A DNA stretch of 64,000 bases from AP-16 sp046727735 (GCA_046727735.1 JBKPDF010000031.1:1-64000); one strand, 5' to 3'. Numbered from the stretch's first letter, positions 1-10,403 are shown. Numbers and translations are program-made. The notes: generated by a model not told the origin, from the letters alone.

Positions 1-376
1 TGCGCTTTCTCATCCGCGCCGACCGCGACGTCACCATGGCGCGCATCCGGTCGATCGTGGACACGAGCTACGTGGCCGGCACCGGCGCGGAGCTGAAGAT
101 CTTCGGCGAATTTCTGCCGCTCGTCGAAACGCCGGACGGCGAGCGTCTCTACCGGCATTATGCGGGCTGCGCCGAGGCGCTCGGCGTGAGCGTGCCGGCG
201 GAGTTCACCGGCGGCTGCGCGGATTCCGGCTTTGCGGCGAGCCTCGGCCGACGTTGTGCGCGACCGGGCCGGTCGGCGGCCAGGCACATACGCCCGAGGA
301 ATATCTGGAGCTCGATTCGATCGTGCCGCGCGCCCAGGCGCTCGCGCTCGCGATCCTGCGGCTCGGCCAGGCCTGA
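1..376 (+). pseudogene. M20 family metallopeptidase, 3' part, frameshifted
   Basis: This is the C-terminal part of an M20 (carboxypeptidase G2-like) zinc peptidase whose 5' end lies outside the window. One frame, read from base 3, gives the typical dimerisation and closing segment up to GGCADSGFAASLG. The natural ending continues in another frame from base 248 (PTLCATGPVGGQAHTPEEYL) to a TGA at 374-376. The two parts join cleanly only if one base (or four) is missing near 246-248, inside CTCGGCCGACG. In the original frame translation would run on through repeat DNA to 587. Either the gene is broken or the sequence has an indel error. The family hydrolyses terminal peptide or amide bonds; the substrate cannot be told from this fragment. 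Confidence 0.75.
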
Positions 377-377
377 C

Positions 378-437
378 TTTTCCCTCCCCGAAGGGGAGGG
401 TCGGCGAGATGCGAAGCATCGAGCCGGGGCGGGGCGA
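378..437 (+). repeat. Structured palindromic repeat, copy A
   Basis: Two hairpins in tandem. Stem 1 is CCCTCCCC (382-389) with GGGGAGGG (393-400) and a GAA loop. Stem 2 (402-426) has outer pairs CGGC/GCCG, a tandem G/A mismatch, inner pairs GATGC/GCATC and again a GAA loop. A G-rich tail follows. The element starts just after the stop of the broken peptidase. Confidence 0.8.
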
Positions 438-440
438 CTC

Positions 441-500
441 TTTTCCCTCCCCGAAGGGGAGGGTGGCGCGCCGCGAAAGCGGCGCGCCGGGTGGGGTCCT
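441..500 (+). repeat. Structured palindromic repeat, copy B
   Basis: Directly follows copy A in the same orientation. Stem 1 is the same CCCTCCCC-GAA-GGGGAGGG hairpin. Stem 2 (465-488) is different in sequence but still a perfect ten-base-pair hairpin, GGCGCGCCGC with loop GAAA. The G-rich tail is retained. Confidence 0.75.
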
Positions 501-697
501 GTCCCGCCCCGGACCGGTCGGCGCCACGCGGAGCGCCGCGTCGGGGTATGGCCTTGCTGCCGCCTACGTGGACTTGAAAAGCAATGAATTGCATCCCAAG
601 GATGTATTTCTGGAGAATTGAACCGACTTAAGCAACTGGAGCACCTCTATTCTTTTACAAAAATACCTCCAAAATCATGCACTTTTTGCAGCTTTTT

Positions 698-757
698 CCT
701 CCCCGGAGGGGGAGGGTCGGCGAGACGTGAAACGTCGAGCCGGGGTGGGGCGATCCG
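698..757 (+). repeat. Structured palindromic repeat, copy C
   Basis: Third copy in the same gap. Stem 1 is CCTCCCC with a GGGGAGG partner. Stem 2 (718-742) keeps the outer CGGC/GCCG pairs, the tandem G/A mismatch and the GAA loop, but the inner stem is GACGT/ACGTC instead of GATGC/GCATC. Both sides of the stem have changed together. The 500-695 interval between copies B and C is AT-richer and holds no recognisable gene. Confidence 0.75.
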
Positions 758-792
758 ATCCAACCCGCCGACTGCGGGCCGGCGACTTCCCC

Positions 793-1425
793 TCAAGGGC
801 CGGTAGAGGGCGGCACCAGCTCGGCCAGTCCCGCCTGGCGCAAGCGCTCGAGATCCCTTGGCACATCCACGTCCCACAACGCGGGAAGCTCGCGCACGCT
901 GAGCCCGAGATCGGCGGCGCGCTGGCGCGTCTGCGCCATGACCTCCGCCGTCCCCCACGGCACCTCGGCGAACAATGCCGGCTGCGGTTGGCGCATGCCG
1001 ATCAGCACATAGCCGCCGTCCTCTGCCGGAATTAGGACGAGGTCCGTCCCGTCTCGCAGCGCGTGTGCCGCCTCGTGCAAATGTTTCGGCTCGAGTGCCG
1101 GACAATCGCTGCCGATCACGAGCGCCGGACAGGTAGCTTGCAGCGCCGCCAACATCCGCGCGCCGAGATCGCCCTCTGCTTGGCGCGCGAGGCTTACCGG
1201 GAAGTTTTCCGCAAGCGCGCCGAACTGCGATTCGTCGGGAGCCGCCCATAGGGTCACCGGCCCGGTCGCGGCGGCACACGCGGTCGCCAGCGTTCGCTCG
1301 ATGAGCCGCGCCTGCAGCAGCGCGGCGCCGTCCGCGCCGAGCGCCGGAATGAGTCGCGTTTTTACGAGGCCCGCGATCGGCGCCTTGGCGAGGATCGAGA
1401 CCGCGATCGGTTCACTGCTCGACAT
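793..1425 (-). CDS. TIGR04282-type arsenosugar biosynthesis glycosyltransferase-like protein (DUF2064)
   Basis: A 210-residue protein of the DUF2064/TIGR04282 family, a nucleotide-sugar transferase fold. The family signature is visible: an N-terminal AKAPIAGLVKTRL, then IGSDCPALEP near the middle, LIPAEDGGYVLIG, and the closing DVDVPRDLERL. Members usually sit beside a TIGR04283 transferase, as here: the two reading frames overlap by 14 bases, so translation is probably coupled. The name comes from cyanobacterial and proteobacterial gene neighbourhoods. No arsM or arsS partner is present in this window, so the actual product is uncertain. Confidence 0.85.
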   Translation of the reverse strand: MSSSEPIAVSILAKAPIAGLVKTRLIPALGADGAALLQARLIERTLATACAAATGPVTLWAAPDESQFGALAENFPVSLARQAEGDLGARMLAALQATCPALVIGSDCPALEPKHLHEAAHALRDGTDLVLIPAEDGGYVLIGMRQPQPALFAEVPWGTAEVMAQTRQRAADLGLSVRELPALWDVDVPRDLERLRQAGLAELVPPSTGP

Positions 1426-2104
1426 GACCGTAGCGTTTCGCGAGCGCGGCCGGATCGGCGCCGAAAAAGAACGCCAGGCGCAAGCGCCACATCAGCAGCA
1501 TCGTGCGGAGAACGCCGCCGCGTTCCCAGCGCCGCCCCGAGGTTGCGACTTGCGCGTTCAGGCAAGCCGGCCGAGCGATCCGCTTGAGCCGGCGCGACAA
1601 CGCGATGTCCTCCATCAGCGGAATCTCCGGAAAGCCGCCGACCTCGGCAAAAACCCGCCGAGCAACGAACATGGCCTGGTCGCCGGTGGCAATGCCGGTG
1701 AGCCGCGAACGCCAGTTCATCAGCCGCGCGATCACCGCGAGAAGCGGACTGCGCCCCTCGATGCGGACATCGAAGCGCCCCCACTCGTTGTTGGCGAGCG
1801 CGCAAAGCACCAGCCGGTCGGCGTCCTGCGGCAGCCTCGTATCGGCATGCAGGAACAGCAGCGCGTCGGCGCGCGCAACCCGGGCGCCGGCGTTCATCTG
1901 TGCGGCGCGCCCGCGCGCGGTGCGGATCACGCGGTCGGCATGCGCGGCCGCAAGCTCGGCCGTTGCGTCCCGGCTGCCGCCGTCGACGACGATCAGCTCG
2001 GCGCCGCGGTTCCTGAGCGGCGCGAGCGCCTGCAGGGCGCCGACGATGATCGCCGCCTCGTCGAGCACCGGAACGATGATGGCCAGCGCGGGCACGTGTC
2101 TCAC
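1412..2104 (-). CDS. TIGR04283-type glycosyltransferase (GT2 family)
   Basis: A 230-residue family 2 glycosyltransferase. It opens with IIVPVLDEAAII and contains LIVVDGGSRDAT and LLFLHADTRLP, the nucleotide-binding and DxD-like segments of TIGR04283 proteins. The C-terminal part, MLLMWRLRLAFFFGADP, is also typical. It is the first gene of a two-gene operon with the DUF2064 protein downstream (14-base overlap). The acceptor is unknown. A role in modified sugar or arsenosugar synthesis is the family label and has not been shown here. Confidence 0.85.
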   Translation of the reverse strand: MRHVPALAIIVPVLDEAAIIVGALQALAPLRNRGAELIVVDGGSRDATAELAAAHADRVIRTARGRAAQMNAGARVARADALLFLHADTRLPQDADRLVLCALANNEWGRFDVRIEGRSPLLAVIARLMNWRSRLTGIATGDQAMFVARRVFAEVGGFPEIPLMEDIALSRRLKRIARPACLNAQVATSGRRWERGGVLRTMLLMWRLRLAFFFGADPAALAKRYGHVEQ

Positions 2105-2123
2105 GGTGAGCTGCGGCCCGGCC

Positions 2124-3458
2124 CTAGGGACGGATTCCCGCGGTCGAAAGAATCGTGGTCAACGCAATTCCGAGCTGGCGCATGCTCGTGTGCTCATCGA
2201 CTTCGAGCCATTCGTCGAGCGAATGCATCCGATCGCCGACGCCGGACGCAATGGTGATCGCCGGGATGCCGAGACTCATTGCAATGTTGGCATCCGTGCT
2301 GCTCGAGTGCAGTTCCGGCTTGAACCCATGGGCGGAAACTGCCTCCCATGCAAATTCGACGAGCTGCGTGTTCTTCGCCGTGCTCTCCGGCGCGCGGGCG
2401 CCGGCTGGCAGTCGCGTGCCGAGCAGCGGATGGGCGGTCGAGCCGGCCGGACGGTCGCCGATAAGATTCACCTTGAGCGCGATCGAGCCGTTCTTGGTGG
2501 AGCGGGCCCGGTTCTCGGCCTCGACGGCAGCGAGCGCAAGCTCCTGCATTCGGGCTTCGACCTTGGTGAGCTCCGCAGGCGCAACCGACCGCATGTCGAT
2601 CTCCATCCAGGCCTCGACCGGAATGGAGTTGACCGATGTTCCGCCGCCGATCACACCGACATTGTAAGTCGTAAGCTCCGGAACCTGCGTCTTGGCGAAC
2701 TCCGCCATGAATTGCCCTGCGGCATACATCGGATTGACCAATCCGAACGCGCTGTAGCTATGGCCGCCGGGGCCCGTGAAGGTGAGTCGATAACGGCGGC
2801 TGCCGACGGAGGTCGTCGTGATCTGGGCCGGATTGATTCCGTCGAGCCCGATGAAGGTCTTGATGCGGTCCTTGTAACGCCCCTTGAGGAACAGATATTT
2901 CATTCCTCGCAGATCCCCCAGCCCTTCCTCGCCCACGCTGGCGACGAACAGGAGGTCGCTTTCGGTCTCGATCTTGGCGGCCTCCATGGCGCGCAGCATT
3001 GCAAGAATGACCGCAAGTCCTCGCGTATCGTCGGCAACGCCCGGCGCCCGCAGCTTGCTGCCGTCGCGTTTCACCTTTACGTCTGTGCCCTCGGGAAAGA
3101 CCGTATCGAGATGGGCCGCCACGGCAATCAGCGGGCCTTGGCCGCTGCCCTTGCGGACTCCCGTGACGTTGCCTTCCTCGTCGATCTCGAGCTCGGTCAG
3201 GCCGAGGGGGCGGACCATCTCGAGAAAGGCGCTCGCCTTGGTCGCCTCCTTGAATGAAGGTGCGGCAATTTCCGTAAGCCGGATGTTCTCCTCCACAATG
3301 CGGTCATGGTCTCGGCTCAGGAAGGCAATGGCCTCCTGGTATTTCGGATTGCTCATGATGATCCGGATTCTGTCTGACGGTGCCGGGTCGTTTTGAGCGA
3401 AAGCGGCGGCACCGAGGATCATCGTCAGCGAAGCGATTTCAGCAAGATGTCTCCACAT
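2124..3458 (-). CDS. Exported M20/M25/M40 family zinc peptidase
   Basis: A 444-residue peptidase with an N-terminal signal peptide (a hydrophobic stretch ending AAAFAQ). The M20 metal and catalytic motifs are present: AAHLDTVFP, the GVADDTRG segment with the bridging aspartate, and ASVGEEGLGD with the catalytic glutamate pair. GGHSYSAFG marks the lid/dimerisation domain and SSTDANIAMSLG lies near the C terminus. It resembles peptidase T-like aminopeptidases. The start at 3458 has a strong ribosome binding site, GGAGGAAG, about five bases upstream. Export suggests periplasmic peptide processing. The substrate is unknown. Confidence 0.85.
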   Translation of the reverse strand: MWRHLAEIASLTMILGAAAFAQNDPAPSDRIRIIMSNPKYQEAIAFLSRDHDRIVEENIRLTEIAAPSFKEATKASAFLEMVRPLGLTELEIDEEGNVTGVRKGSGQGPLIAVAAHLDTVFPEGTDVKVKRDGSKLRAPGVADDTRGLAVILAMLRAMEAAKIETESDLLFVASVGEEGLGDLRGMKYLFLKGRYKDRIKTFIGLDGINPAQITTTSVGSRRYRLTFTGPGGHSYSAFGLVNPMYAAGQFMAEFAKTQVPELTTYNVGVIGGGTSVNSIPVEAWMEIDMRSVAPAELTKVEARMQELALAAVEAENRARSTKNGSIALKVNLIGDRPAGSTAHPLLGTRLPAGARAPESTAKNTQLVEFAWEAVSAHGFKPELHSSSTDANIAMSLGIPAITIASGVGDRMHSLDEWLEVDEHTSMRQLGIALTTILSTAGIRP

Positions 3459-3598
3459 GTGGACTTCCTCCGTGCCGCAAGTCCTGACGGTACCTTGTTT
3501 GCGGCAGGCTCTCCAGCCGAACCCAGGCGGGCATTTTCAACAATGATTGGCAAGAAGCCGGCTTGCCCGCGGGTTCCCGTTTGCATCGCCGGCGTTCC

Positions 3599-4612
3599 AT
3601 GACCAATCCGGTGCTGGTCGAAGTCGTCCGCGGTTCGCGGGTCGAGAGCGAGCACCGCGGCAGGATCGCCGTGATCGACGCCGACGGCCGCCCCGTCCTC
3701 ACGCTGGGCGAGGTCGCACGGCCGGTCTACCCGCGGTCCGCCGTCAAGCCGCTGCAGGCGCTGCCGCTCGTCGAATCCGGCGCCGCCGATCGGTTCGGCT
3801 TCGGCGAGGAAGAGCTCGCGCTCGCCTGCGCATCGCATGCGGGCGAGCCGGCGCACGTTGCCGTCGCCGAACGCATGCTCGCGCGCGCCGGCCTCGATGC
3901 GAACGCGCTCGCCTGCGGCGCGCATCCCCCATCCCACGCCGCGTCCGCGCAAGCGCTGGCGCGGTCCGGCCGCGAACCCAGTGCGATCCACAACAATTGT
4001 TCCGGCAAGCACGCCGGATTTCTGTGCGTGGCTTGCGCGATTGGGGCAAGCTCGGCGGGCTACGTCGAGCCCGCGCATCCGGTGCAGGACGCCGTCAAGG
4101 CGGCGCTCGAGGACATCGCCGGCATCAGCTTGGACGAGGACAGCTGCGCGATCGACGGCTGCTCGGTCCCGACCTGGCCTTTGCCGCTCGAGAAGCTCGC
4201 CTATGCGTTCGCCCGGTTCGGCACCGGGCGCGGCCTCGATCCGCAACGCGCCCGCGCGACGGCCCGGCTCCGCGCCGCCTGCGCGGCGAAGCCGTATTTC
4301 GTCGCCGGCACGGGCCGGTTCTGCACCACCGTGCTCGAGCATTTCCGGCAGCGGGTGCTGGTGAAAAGCGGGGCGGAGGGGATAGCCTGCGCCGCGCTGC
4401 CGGAGGCGGGCGTCGGCATCGCAATCAAAAGCGACGATGGGGCCGGGCGTGCCGCCGAGGTCGCCATGGCCGCGCTGCTTTTCCGGTTGCTGGCGCGCGA
4501 GGATGCGGATCGCGCGGCGCTCGCCCCGCTGCTGCAGCCGGTGCTGCGCAACTGGAACCGCATCGACGTCGGCATGCTGCGGCCGAGCGAGATTCTGCTT
4601 CAGCGCACCTGA
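3599..4612 (+). CDS. Asparaginase, Rhizobium etli type
   Basis: A 337-residue asparaginase of the rhizobial class, related in fold to serine beta-lactamases rather than to the classical type I/II enzymes. It hydrolyses L-asparagine to aspartate and ammonia. The S-x-x-K tandem is at S47/K50 (YPRSAVKPLQ), a second serine is in CASHAGEP, and the zinc-site motifs are HNNCSGKHAGF (C134, K137) and IDGCSVPTW (D186, C188). The chosen ATG starts MTNPVLVEVVRG. An upstream in-frame TTG at 3563 adds 12 unlikely residues. It is transcribed divergently from the exported M20 peptidase and convergently with pcp. Confidence 0.9.
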   Translation: MTNPVLVEVVRGSRVESEHRGRIAVIDADGRPVLTLGEVARPVYPRSAVKPLQALPLVESGAADRFGFGEEELALACASHAGEPAHVAVAERMLARAGLDANALACGAHPPSHAASAQALARSGREPSAIHNNCSGKHAGFLCVACAIGASSAGYVEPAHPVQDAVKAALEDIAGISLDEDSCAIDGCSVPTWPLPLEKLAYAFARFGTGRGLDPQRARATARLRAACAAKPYFVAGTGRFCTTVLEHFRQRVLVKSGAEGIACAALPEAGVGIAIKSDDGAGRAAEVAMAALLFRLLAREDADRAALAPLLQPVLRNWNRIDVGMLRPSEILLQRT

Positions 4613-4705
4613 TTGGCGCCGGGCACTCGATCAGCCGCGCGCTGCCGGCAGGCCGAGGTCGCAGGCGCGGTAAGGGTGCCCCTGATCAGCGCCAAAGCAG
4701 CGGCG

Positions 4706-5428
4706 TCAAGCAATTGCTGCGACCCGCTTTCTCGGCCGAGCTGCAGCGGAATCGGGACGGGAGCGGATTGCGCCAACCGCATCGCCGTCCTGCGACGCGC
4801 CCTTGCGGGCCGCAACGAGCAGCGCCCGCAAGATGGCTTCGCCAGCGCGCATCAGGTCGGCTCCTACGAGCCGTTGCGTTGCGACCGCCCGGCGGGCGCG
4901 CGCGTGGGTTCGGCGCAGACCGGGGACGTGCACGAACTGCACCAGCCCGTGCTCGGGCGCGAGCTCTAGCGAGCGCCAGTAGGCGAAATTGCACAAATAC
5001 TTTCCGGCATCGATCGATGCCCGCGCCGGAACCCGCGCTTTTCGCGCCGCGATCCTGAGCGGCGGCTGCGGCGCTCTCGCTTCGAGCGCGGCCGGCCCCT
5101 GCGGTCGGATGGCGGAGCACGGATGCAGGCCCGCGATGTCGGCGAACAAGGTCGAGCGCCGGTTTTTCGCGCGCGCCTCGATGCGAAGATAAGGCGTGCG
5201 CTGCGCTAGGCCGAATAGCAGCACGATGTCCGGGCGGTGCCGCGCCATGAGCTCGGGAAGCTCGCGCTCGACCGCCGCATAGCTCGTCGCAAAGACGTGG
5301 GCGATGCGCTTGATTTCGCTCGACCCTGGGCTGCGGCGGCGCGCGAGCGCTGTGGCGAGCGCCGCGGTCGGATTGCACGGCGCGCCCGGAAACGGTCCGA
5401 AGCCGGTGATCAGCACGGTCACGGGCAT
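4706..5428 (-). CDS. pcp: Pyroglutamyl-peptidase I (C15 family)
   Basis: A 240-residue cytoplasmic cysteine peptidase that removes N-terminal pyroglutamate. It begins with the family hallmark VLITGFGPFPGAPCNPT. The catalytic triad is readable: glutamate in YLRIEARAKN, cysteine in SIDAGKYLCN and histidine in QFVHVPGL. It is longer than typical members (about 215 residues) because of an arginine/alanine-rich C-terminal tail. Its ATG follows the meaB stop codon with no gap, so the two genes are probably cotranscribed although their functions are unrelated. Confidence 0.9.
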   Translation of the reverse strand: MPVTVLITGFGPFPGAPCNPTAALATALARRRSPGSSEIKRIAHVFATSYAAVERELPELMARHRPDIVLLFGLAQRTPYLRIEARAKNRRSTLFADIAGLHPCSAIRPQGPAALEARAPQPPLRIAARKARVPARASIDAGKYLCNFAYWRSLELAPEHGLVQFVHVPGLRRTHARARRAVATQRLVGADLMRAGEAILRALLVAARKGASQDGDAVGAIRSRPDSAAARPRKRVAAIA

Positions 5429-6433
5429 CTAAAGTCCCATGGCTTGCGCGATCTCGTCGACGGCGAGCGCCGGCGACAGCCGCCCCTCCGCGACCGCGGC
5501 TTCGAGGGCCGGTAGGCGCGCGCGCAGCGCCGGGTCGCTTTTCAGCCGCACGAACAGCCGATCGTCCAGCATGGTCCACATCCATTTGACCTGCTGCTCG
5601 CGGCGACGCCGCTCGCGCTCGCCCGAGACGGTGAGCTTCTCGCGGTGTTCGAGAATGCTGCGCCACAAATCGGCAACGCCGTCGCCGGTCAGCGCCGAAT
5701 AGGTCACGACCGGCGGCGCCCAATCGGTCGACCGGGGTTTGAGGATGTGGAGCGCAGCGCGGTATTCGGCGGCGGCGGCGATTGCGCGCTTGCGGTTCTC
5801 GCCGTCCGCCTTGTTGACCGCGATCATGTCGGCGAGCTCGATCACGCCTTTTTTCAGGCCCTGCAGCTCGTCGCCCGCACCCGCGATGGTCAGCAGCAGG
5901 AAGAAATCGGTCATGTCCGCGACCGCAGTCTCCGATTGACCGACGCCGACCGTCTCGACCAGCACGATGTCGAACTTCGCGGCTTCGCAGATCAGCATGG
6001 CTTCCCGGGTTTTGGCCGCGACCCCGCCCAAGCTTCCGGAGGTGGGGGAGGGGCGGATGAAGCCGGCGGAATCCGCCGCAAGCCGCGGCATCCGGGTCTT
6101 GTCGGCCAAGATCGAGCCGCCGGTGCGGTTCGAGGAGGGATCGACCGCAAGCACCGCGACCCGGTGCCCTTGCTCGGTCAGATAAGTCCCGAGCGCGTCG
6201 ATCGTGGTCGACTTGCCAACGCCCGGCATGCCGGTGATCCCGACGCGCACCGCATTGCCGGTTTCGGGAAGAAGTTTCTGGACCAGCTCGCGCGCGGCCT
6301 TTTGATGGTCGGGGCGCTTGGATTCGATCAGCGTGATGGCGCGCGCCACGACGGCGCGCTCGCCGGCACGGACGCCGCGCAACAGCGCCTCGAGATCGGG
6401 AGCCGCACGGGCCGATTCGGATCGGGAGGGCAT
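5429..6433 (-). CDS. meaB: Methylmalonyl-CoA mutase-associated GTPase MeaB
   Basis: A 334-residue G3E-family GTPase that chaperones adenosylcobalamin loading and protection of methylmalonyl-CoA mutase. The P-loop is GITGMPGVGKST, followed by AVDPSSNRTGGSILADKTRM, VETVGVGQSE and the NKADGENRKRA guanine-specificity region. Length and order match MeaB. It lies in the same orientation as mutB but is separated from it by the MNT/HepT pair, with a 68-base gap after hepT. The pcp start codon abuts its stop. Confidence 0.96.
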   Translation of the reverse strand: MPSRSESARAAPDLEALLRGVRAGERAVVARAITLIESKRPDHQKAARELVQKLLPETGNAVRVGITGMPGVGKSTTIDALGTYLTEQGHRVAVLAVDPSSNRTGGSILADKTRMPRLAADSAGFIRPSPTSGSLGGVAAKTREAMLICEAAKFDIVLVETVGVGQSETAVADMTDFFLLLTIAGAGDELQGLKKGVIELADMIAVNKADGENRKRAIAAAAEYRAALHILKPRSTDWAPPVVTYSALTGDGVADLWRSILEHREKLTVSGERERRRREQQVKWMWTMLDDRLFVRLKSDPALRARLPALEAAVAEGRLSPALAVDEIAQAMGL

Positions 6434-6501
6434 GGCGCTCTACTTAGACGAGCGCGCGATCCTAGTCACGGCCATCCGAAGTCCGCGACCGGATTCTCGG
6501 A

Positions 6502-6855
6502 TCAGCGCTTTTGCTCCTCGCGCATGATCCCCTCGATGAAGCTTTTGAGCGGAGCAATGTCCTCATGTGCAATGCGCCAAAGAATCTCGGGTTCGACCCG
6601 GTGATACGCGTGCCGCAGCCGATTACCGAGATCGGCTATTTTCTGCCAAGCGATTTCCGGCGCCTTCGCTTTGACATCGGCGGGCACCTTGCGGGATGCT
6701 TCGCTGATGATTTCGAACAGCCGCTCGATTGCGAGACGCAGAAACAGATCATCAGCAAATTGCCGATAAGTGACTTCGCCAACAGCACGTTCGATCGCAA
6801 CGATCGCCTCCAGAATATGCCGCACTCGGTCGGCGAGCGTCGGAGGCATCGTCAA
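6502..6855 (-). CDS. HepT-like ribonuclease domain protein (DUF86)
   Basis: A 117-residue all-helical DUF86/HepT protein, the toxin-side partner of MNT/HepT modules. It overlaps the MNT gene by four bases (ATGA), so the two are translationally coupled. The active-site region reads LGNRLRHAYHRVE. The canonical HepT motif is R-x4-H-x-Y. Histidine and tyrosine are present, but glycine occupies the arginine position, as I recall for one DUF86 subfamily. Ribonuclease activity is therefore uncertain. The pair sits inside the methylmalonyl-CoA mutase locus between mutB and meaB. Confidence 0.85.
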   Translation of the reverse strand: MTMPPTLADRVRHILEAIVAIERAVGEVTYRQFADDLFLRLAIERLFEIISEASRKVPADVKAKAPEIAWQKIADLGNRLRHAYHRVEPEILWRIAHEDIAPLKSFIEGIMREEQKR

Positions 6856-7148
6856 AACACTTCGATGATGTCGTCGGCGATGCGCTCGGCCATGCGCGGC
6901 TCGAGGGAGCGCCGCATCGTTGCTTGTGCACGTAGTCCCGTTGCGGCCTCGATGATGTGCTCGACGCCGATTAGGTCGAGCAACGAGAACTTCGCGTCCG
7001 GATCGACGTCGATCAGGATATCGATGTCACTGTCCTCGCGCGCGTCTTCCCGGGCGCGCGAACCGAAAATAGCGAGCCGCGTCACGCCTTCGGCGCGCAA
7101 CGCCGTAGCGCTCGATCGAATTTTTGCAACGATATCGTCGCGCGTCAC
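6852..7148 (-). CDS. MNT-type nucleotidyltransferase (MntA-like antitoxin)
   Basis: A 98-residue minimal nucleotidyltransferase. The signature IFGSRAREDAREDSDIDIL fits G-S-x10-D-x-D exactly and gives the two metal-binding aspartates; a third acidic residue is likely in ILIDVDPD. Characterised MntA homologues silence the HepT toxin by adding AMP to its tyrosine. The gene starts with GTG nine bases after the mutB stop codon, so it is very probably read from the mutB transcript. The downstream hepT overlaps it by four bases. Confidence 0.88.
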   Translation of the reverse strand: MTRDDIVAKIRSSATALRAEGVTRLAIFGSRAREDAREDSDIDILIDVDPDAKFSLLDLIGVEHIIEAATGLRAQATMRRSLEPRMAERIADDIIEVF

Positions 7149-7157
7149 GCGGCCGCC

Positions 7158-9317
<2,160 letters not shown>

Positions 9318-9470
9318 GTGCCTGCCCGGTATCTTCAAGAGACCTCAGAATACCACATCGGGGGCCGCATACGGCCGCCGTAGCTTTAGATATGGGCCGC
9401 TTTTCCGATCGCTACCGCACTCCGTGCCGGCCATGTTGGCGCCGCTGTTGGGCCCTCTTGTTCCCTTCGC

Positions 9471-10403
9471 ATGCACGATCCTCGCCCGATCCGCCCGACC
9501 AGCAGCGCTGCCACTTGGCGGCCGCTCGTGCGCTTCATTGCAGTCGAGGCACGGCTCGGGCAATGGGCACAGCAGCGGCGGACGACCACGTTTCTCTACG
9601 AGCTTTGCCGCTTCGCGCTGAAGCAGGCCTGGGCCTGCCTATTCGGCGGGGCCATGGTGGCGCTGCTGATCGCGACGCACCTGTGGTATCCGCGCGGGGC
9701 AGTGTTGAGCCGCTACGATTTTCTCTTCTTGGCGGCCGTTGCCATCCAGGCGGCGATGCTCGCGTTCCGGCTCGAGACCTGGGAGGAGGCCAGGGTCATC
9801 CTGCTGTTCCATCTTGTCGGCACACTGATGGAGATCTTCAAGACGGCAACAGGGTCCTGGATCTATCCCGACGCGAACTTTTTTCGCATCGCCGGCGTGC
9901 CGTTATTTTCCGGCTTCATGTACGCCTCCATCGGCAGCTACATCGCGCGGGCGTGGCGTCTGTTCGATTTTCGCTTCACCCACCACCCGCCGCTGTGGAC
10001 CGTATTCGTGCTCGGCATTGGCATCTACGGCAATTTCTTCACCGATCATTACGGCGTGGATTTTCGTTATCTGTTGTTCGCGGCCGCCGCGCTGCTGTTC
10101 GGCCGAACTTGGATCTATTACAAGATCTGGCGGGTGCACCGTCACATGGCGCTGCTGCTGGCCTGTTTCCTGCACGCGCTCTTCGTCTGGCTCGCTGAGA
10201 ACGTCGGGACGTTCACCAAGACCTGGGCTTATCCCCACCAACTCGCCGGCTGGTCGCCGGTCCCGCTGGCGAAGCTCGGCTCCTGGTTTCTGCTGCTCAT
10301 CATCAGCTACGCGCTTGTAGCGATCGTCAATCGGCCGAATGCCATCGAGGAAAGGGTCACGCTGAGCGAGAAATTAGGTCGTAGGCGGACTGCAGAGTTG
10401 TGA
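9471..10403 (+). CDS. DUF817 family integral membrane protein
   Basis: A 310-residue protein with about eight hydrophobic segments. The DUF817 hallmarks are FRLETWEEARVI, EIFKTATGSWIYPD and VPLFSGFMYASIGSYIARAW. Its function is unknown. It is the only gene on the plus strand inside the mutA-mutB-meaB region. It is divergent from mutB (about 150 bases between starts), and its 3' end overlaps the 3' end of mutA by 47 bases. An alternative frame starting at 9392 is a shadow. Confidence 0.85.
   Translation: MHDPRPIRPTSSAATWRPLVRFIAVEARLGQWAQQRRTTTFLYELCRFALKQAWACLFGGAMVALLIATHLWYPRGAVLSRYDFLFLAAVAIQAAMLAFRLETWEEARVILLFHLVGTLMEIFKTATGSWIYPDANFFRIAGVPLFSGFMYASIGSYIARAWRLFDFRFTHHPPLWTVFVLGIGIYGNFFTDHYGVDFRYLLFAAAALLFGRTWIYYKIWRVHRHMALLLACFLHALFVWLAENVGTFTKTWAYPHQLAGWSPVPLAKLGSWFLLLIISYALVAIVNRPNAIEERVTLSEKLGRRRTAEL

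Noticed and set aside
36..587. 183-codon frame from the start of the window
   Set aside because: After residue 70 it reads through the out-of-frame peptidase end and repeat DNA (repeated SLPEGEG); not a real protein.
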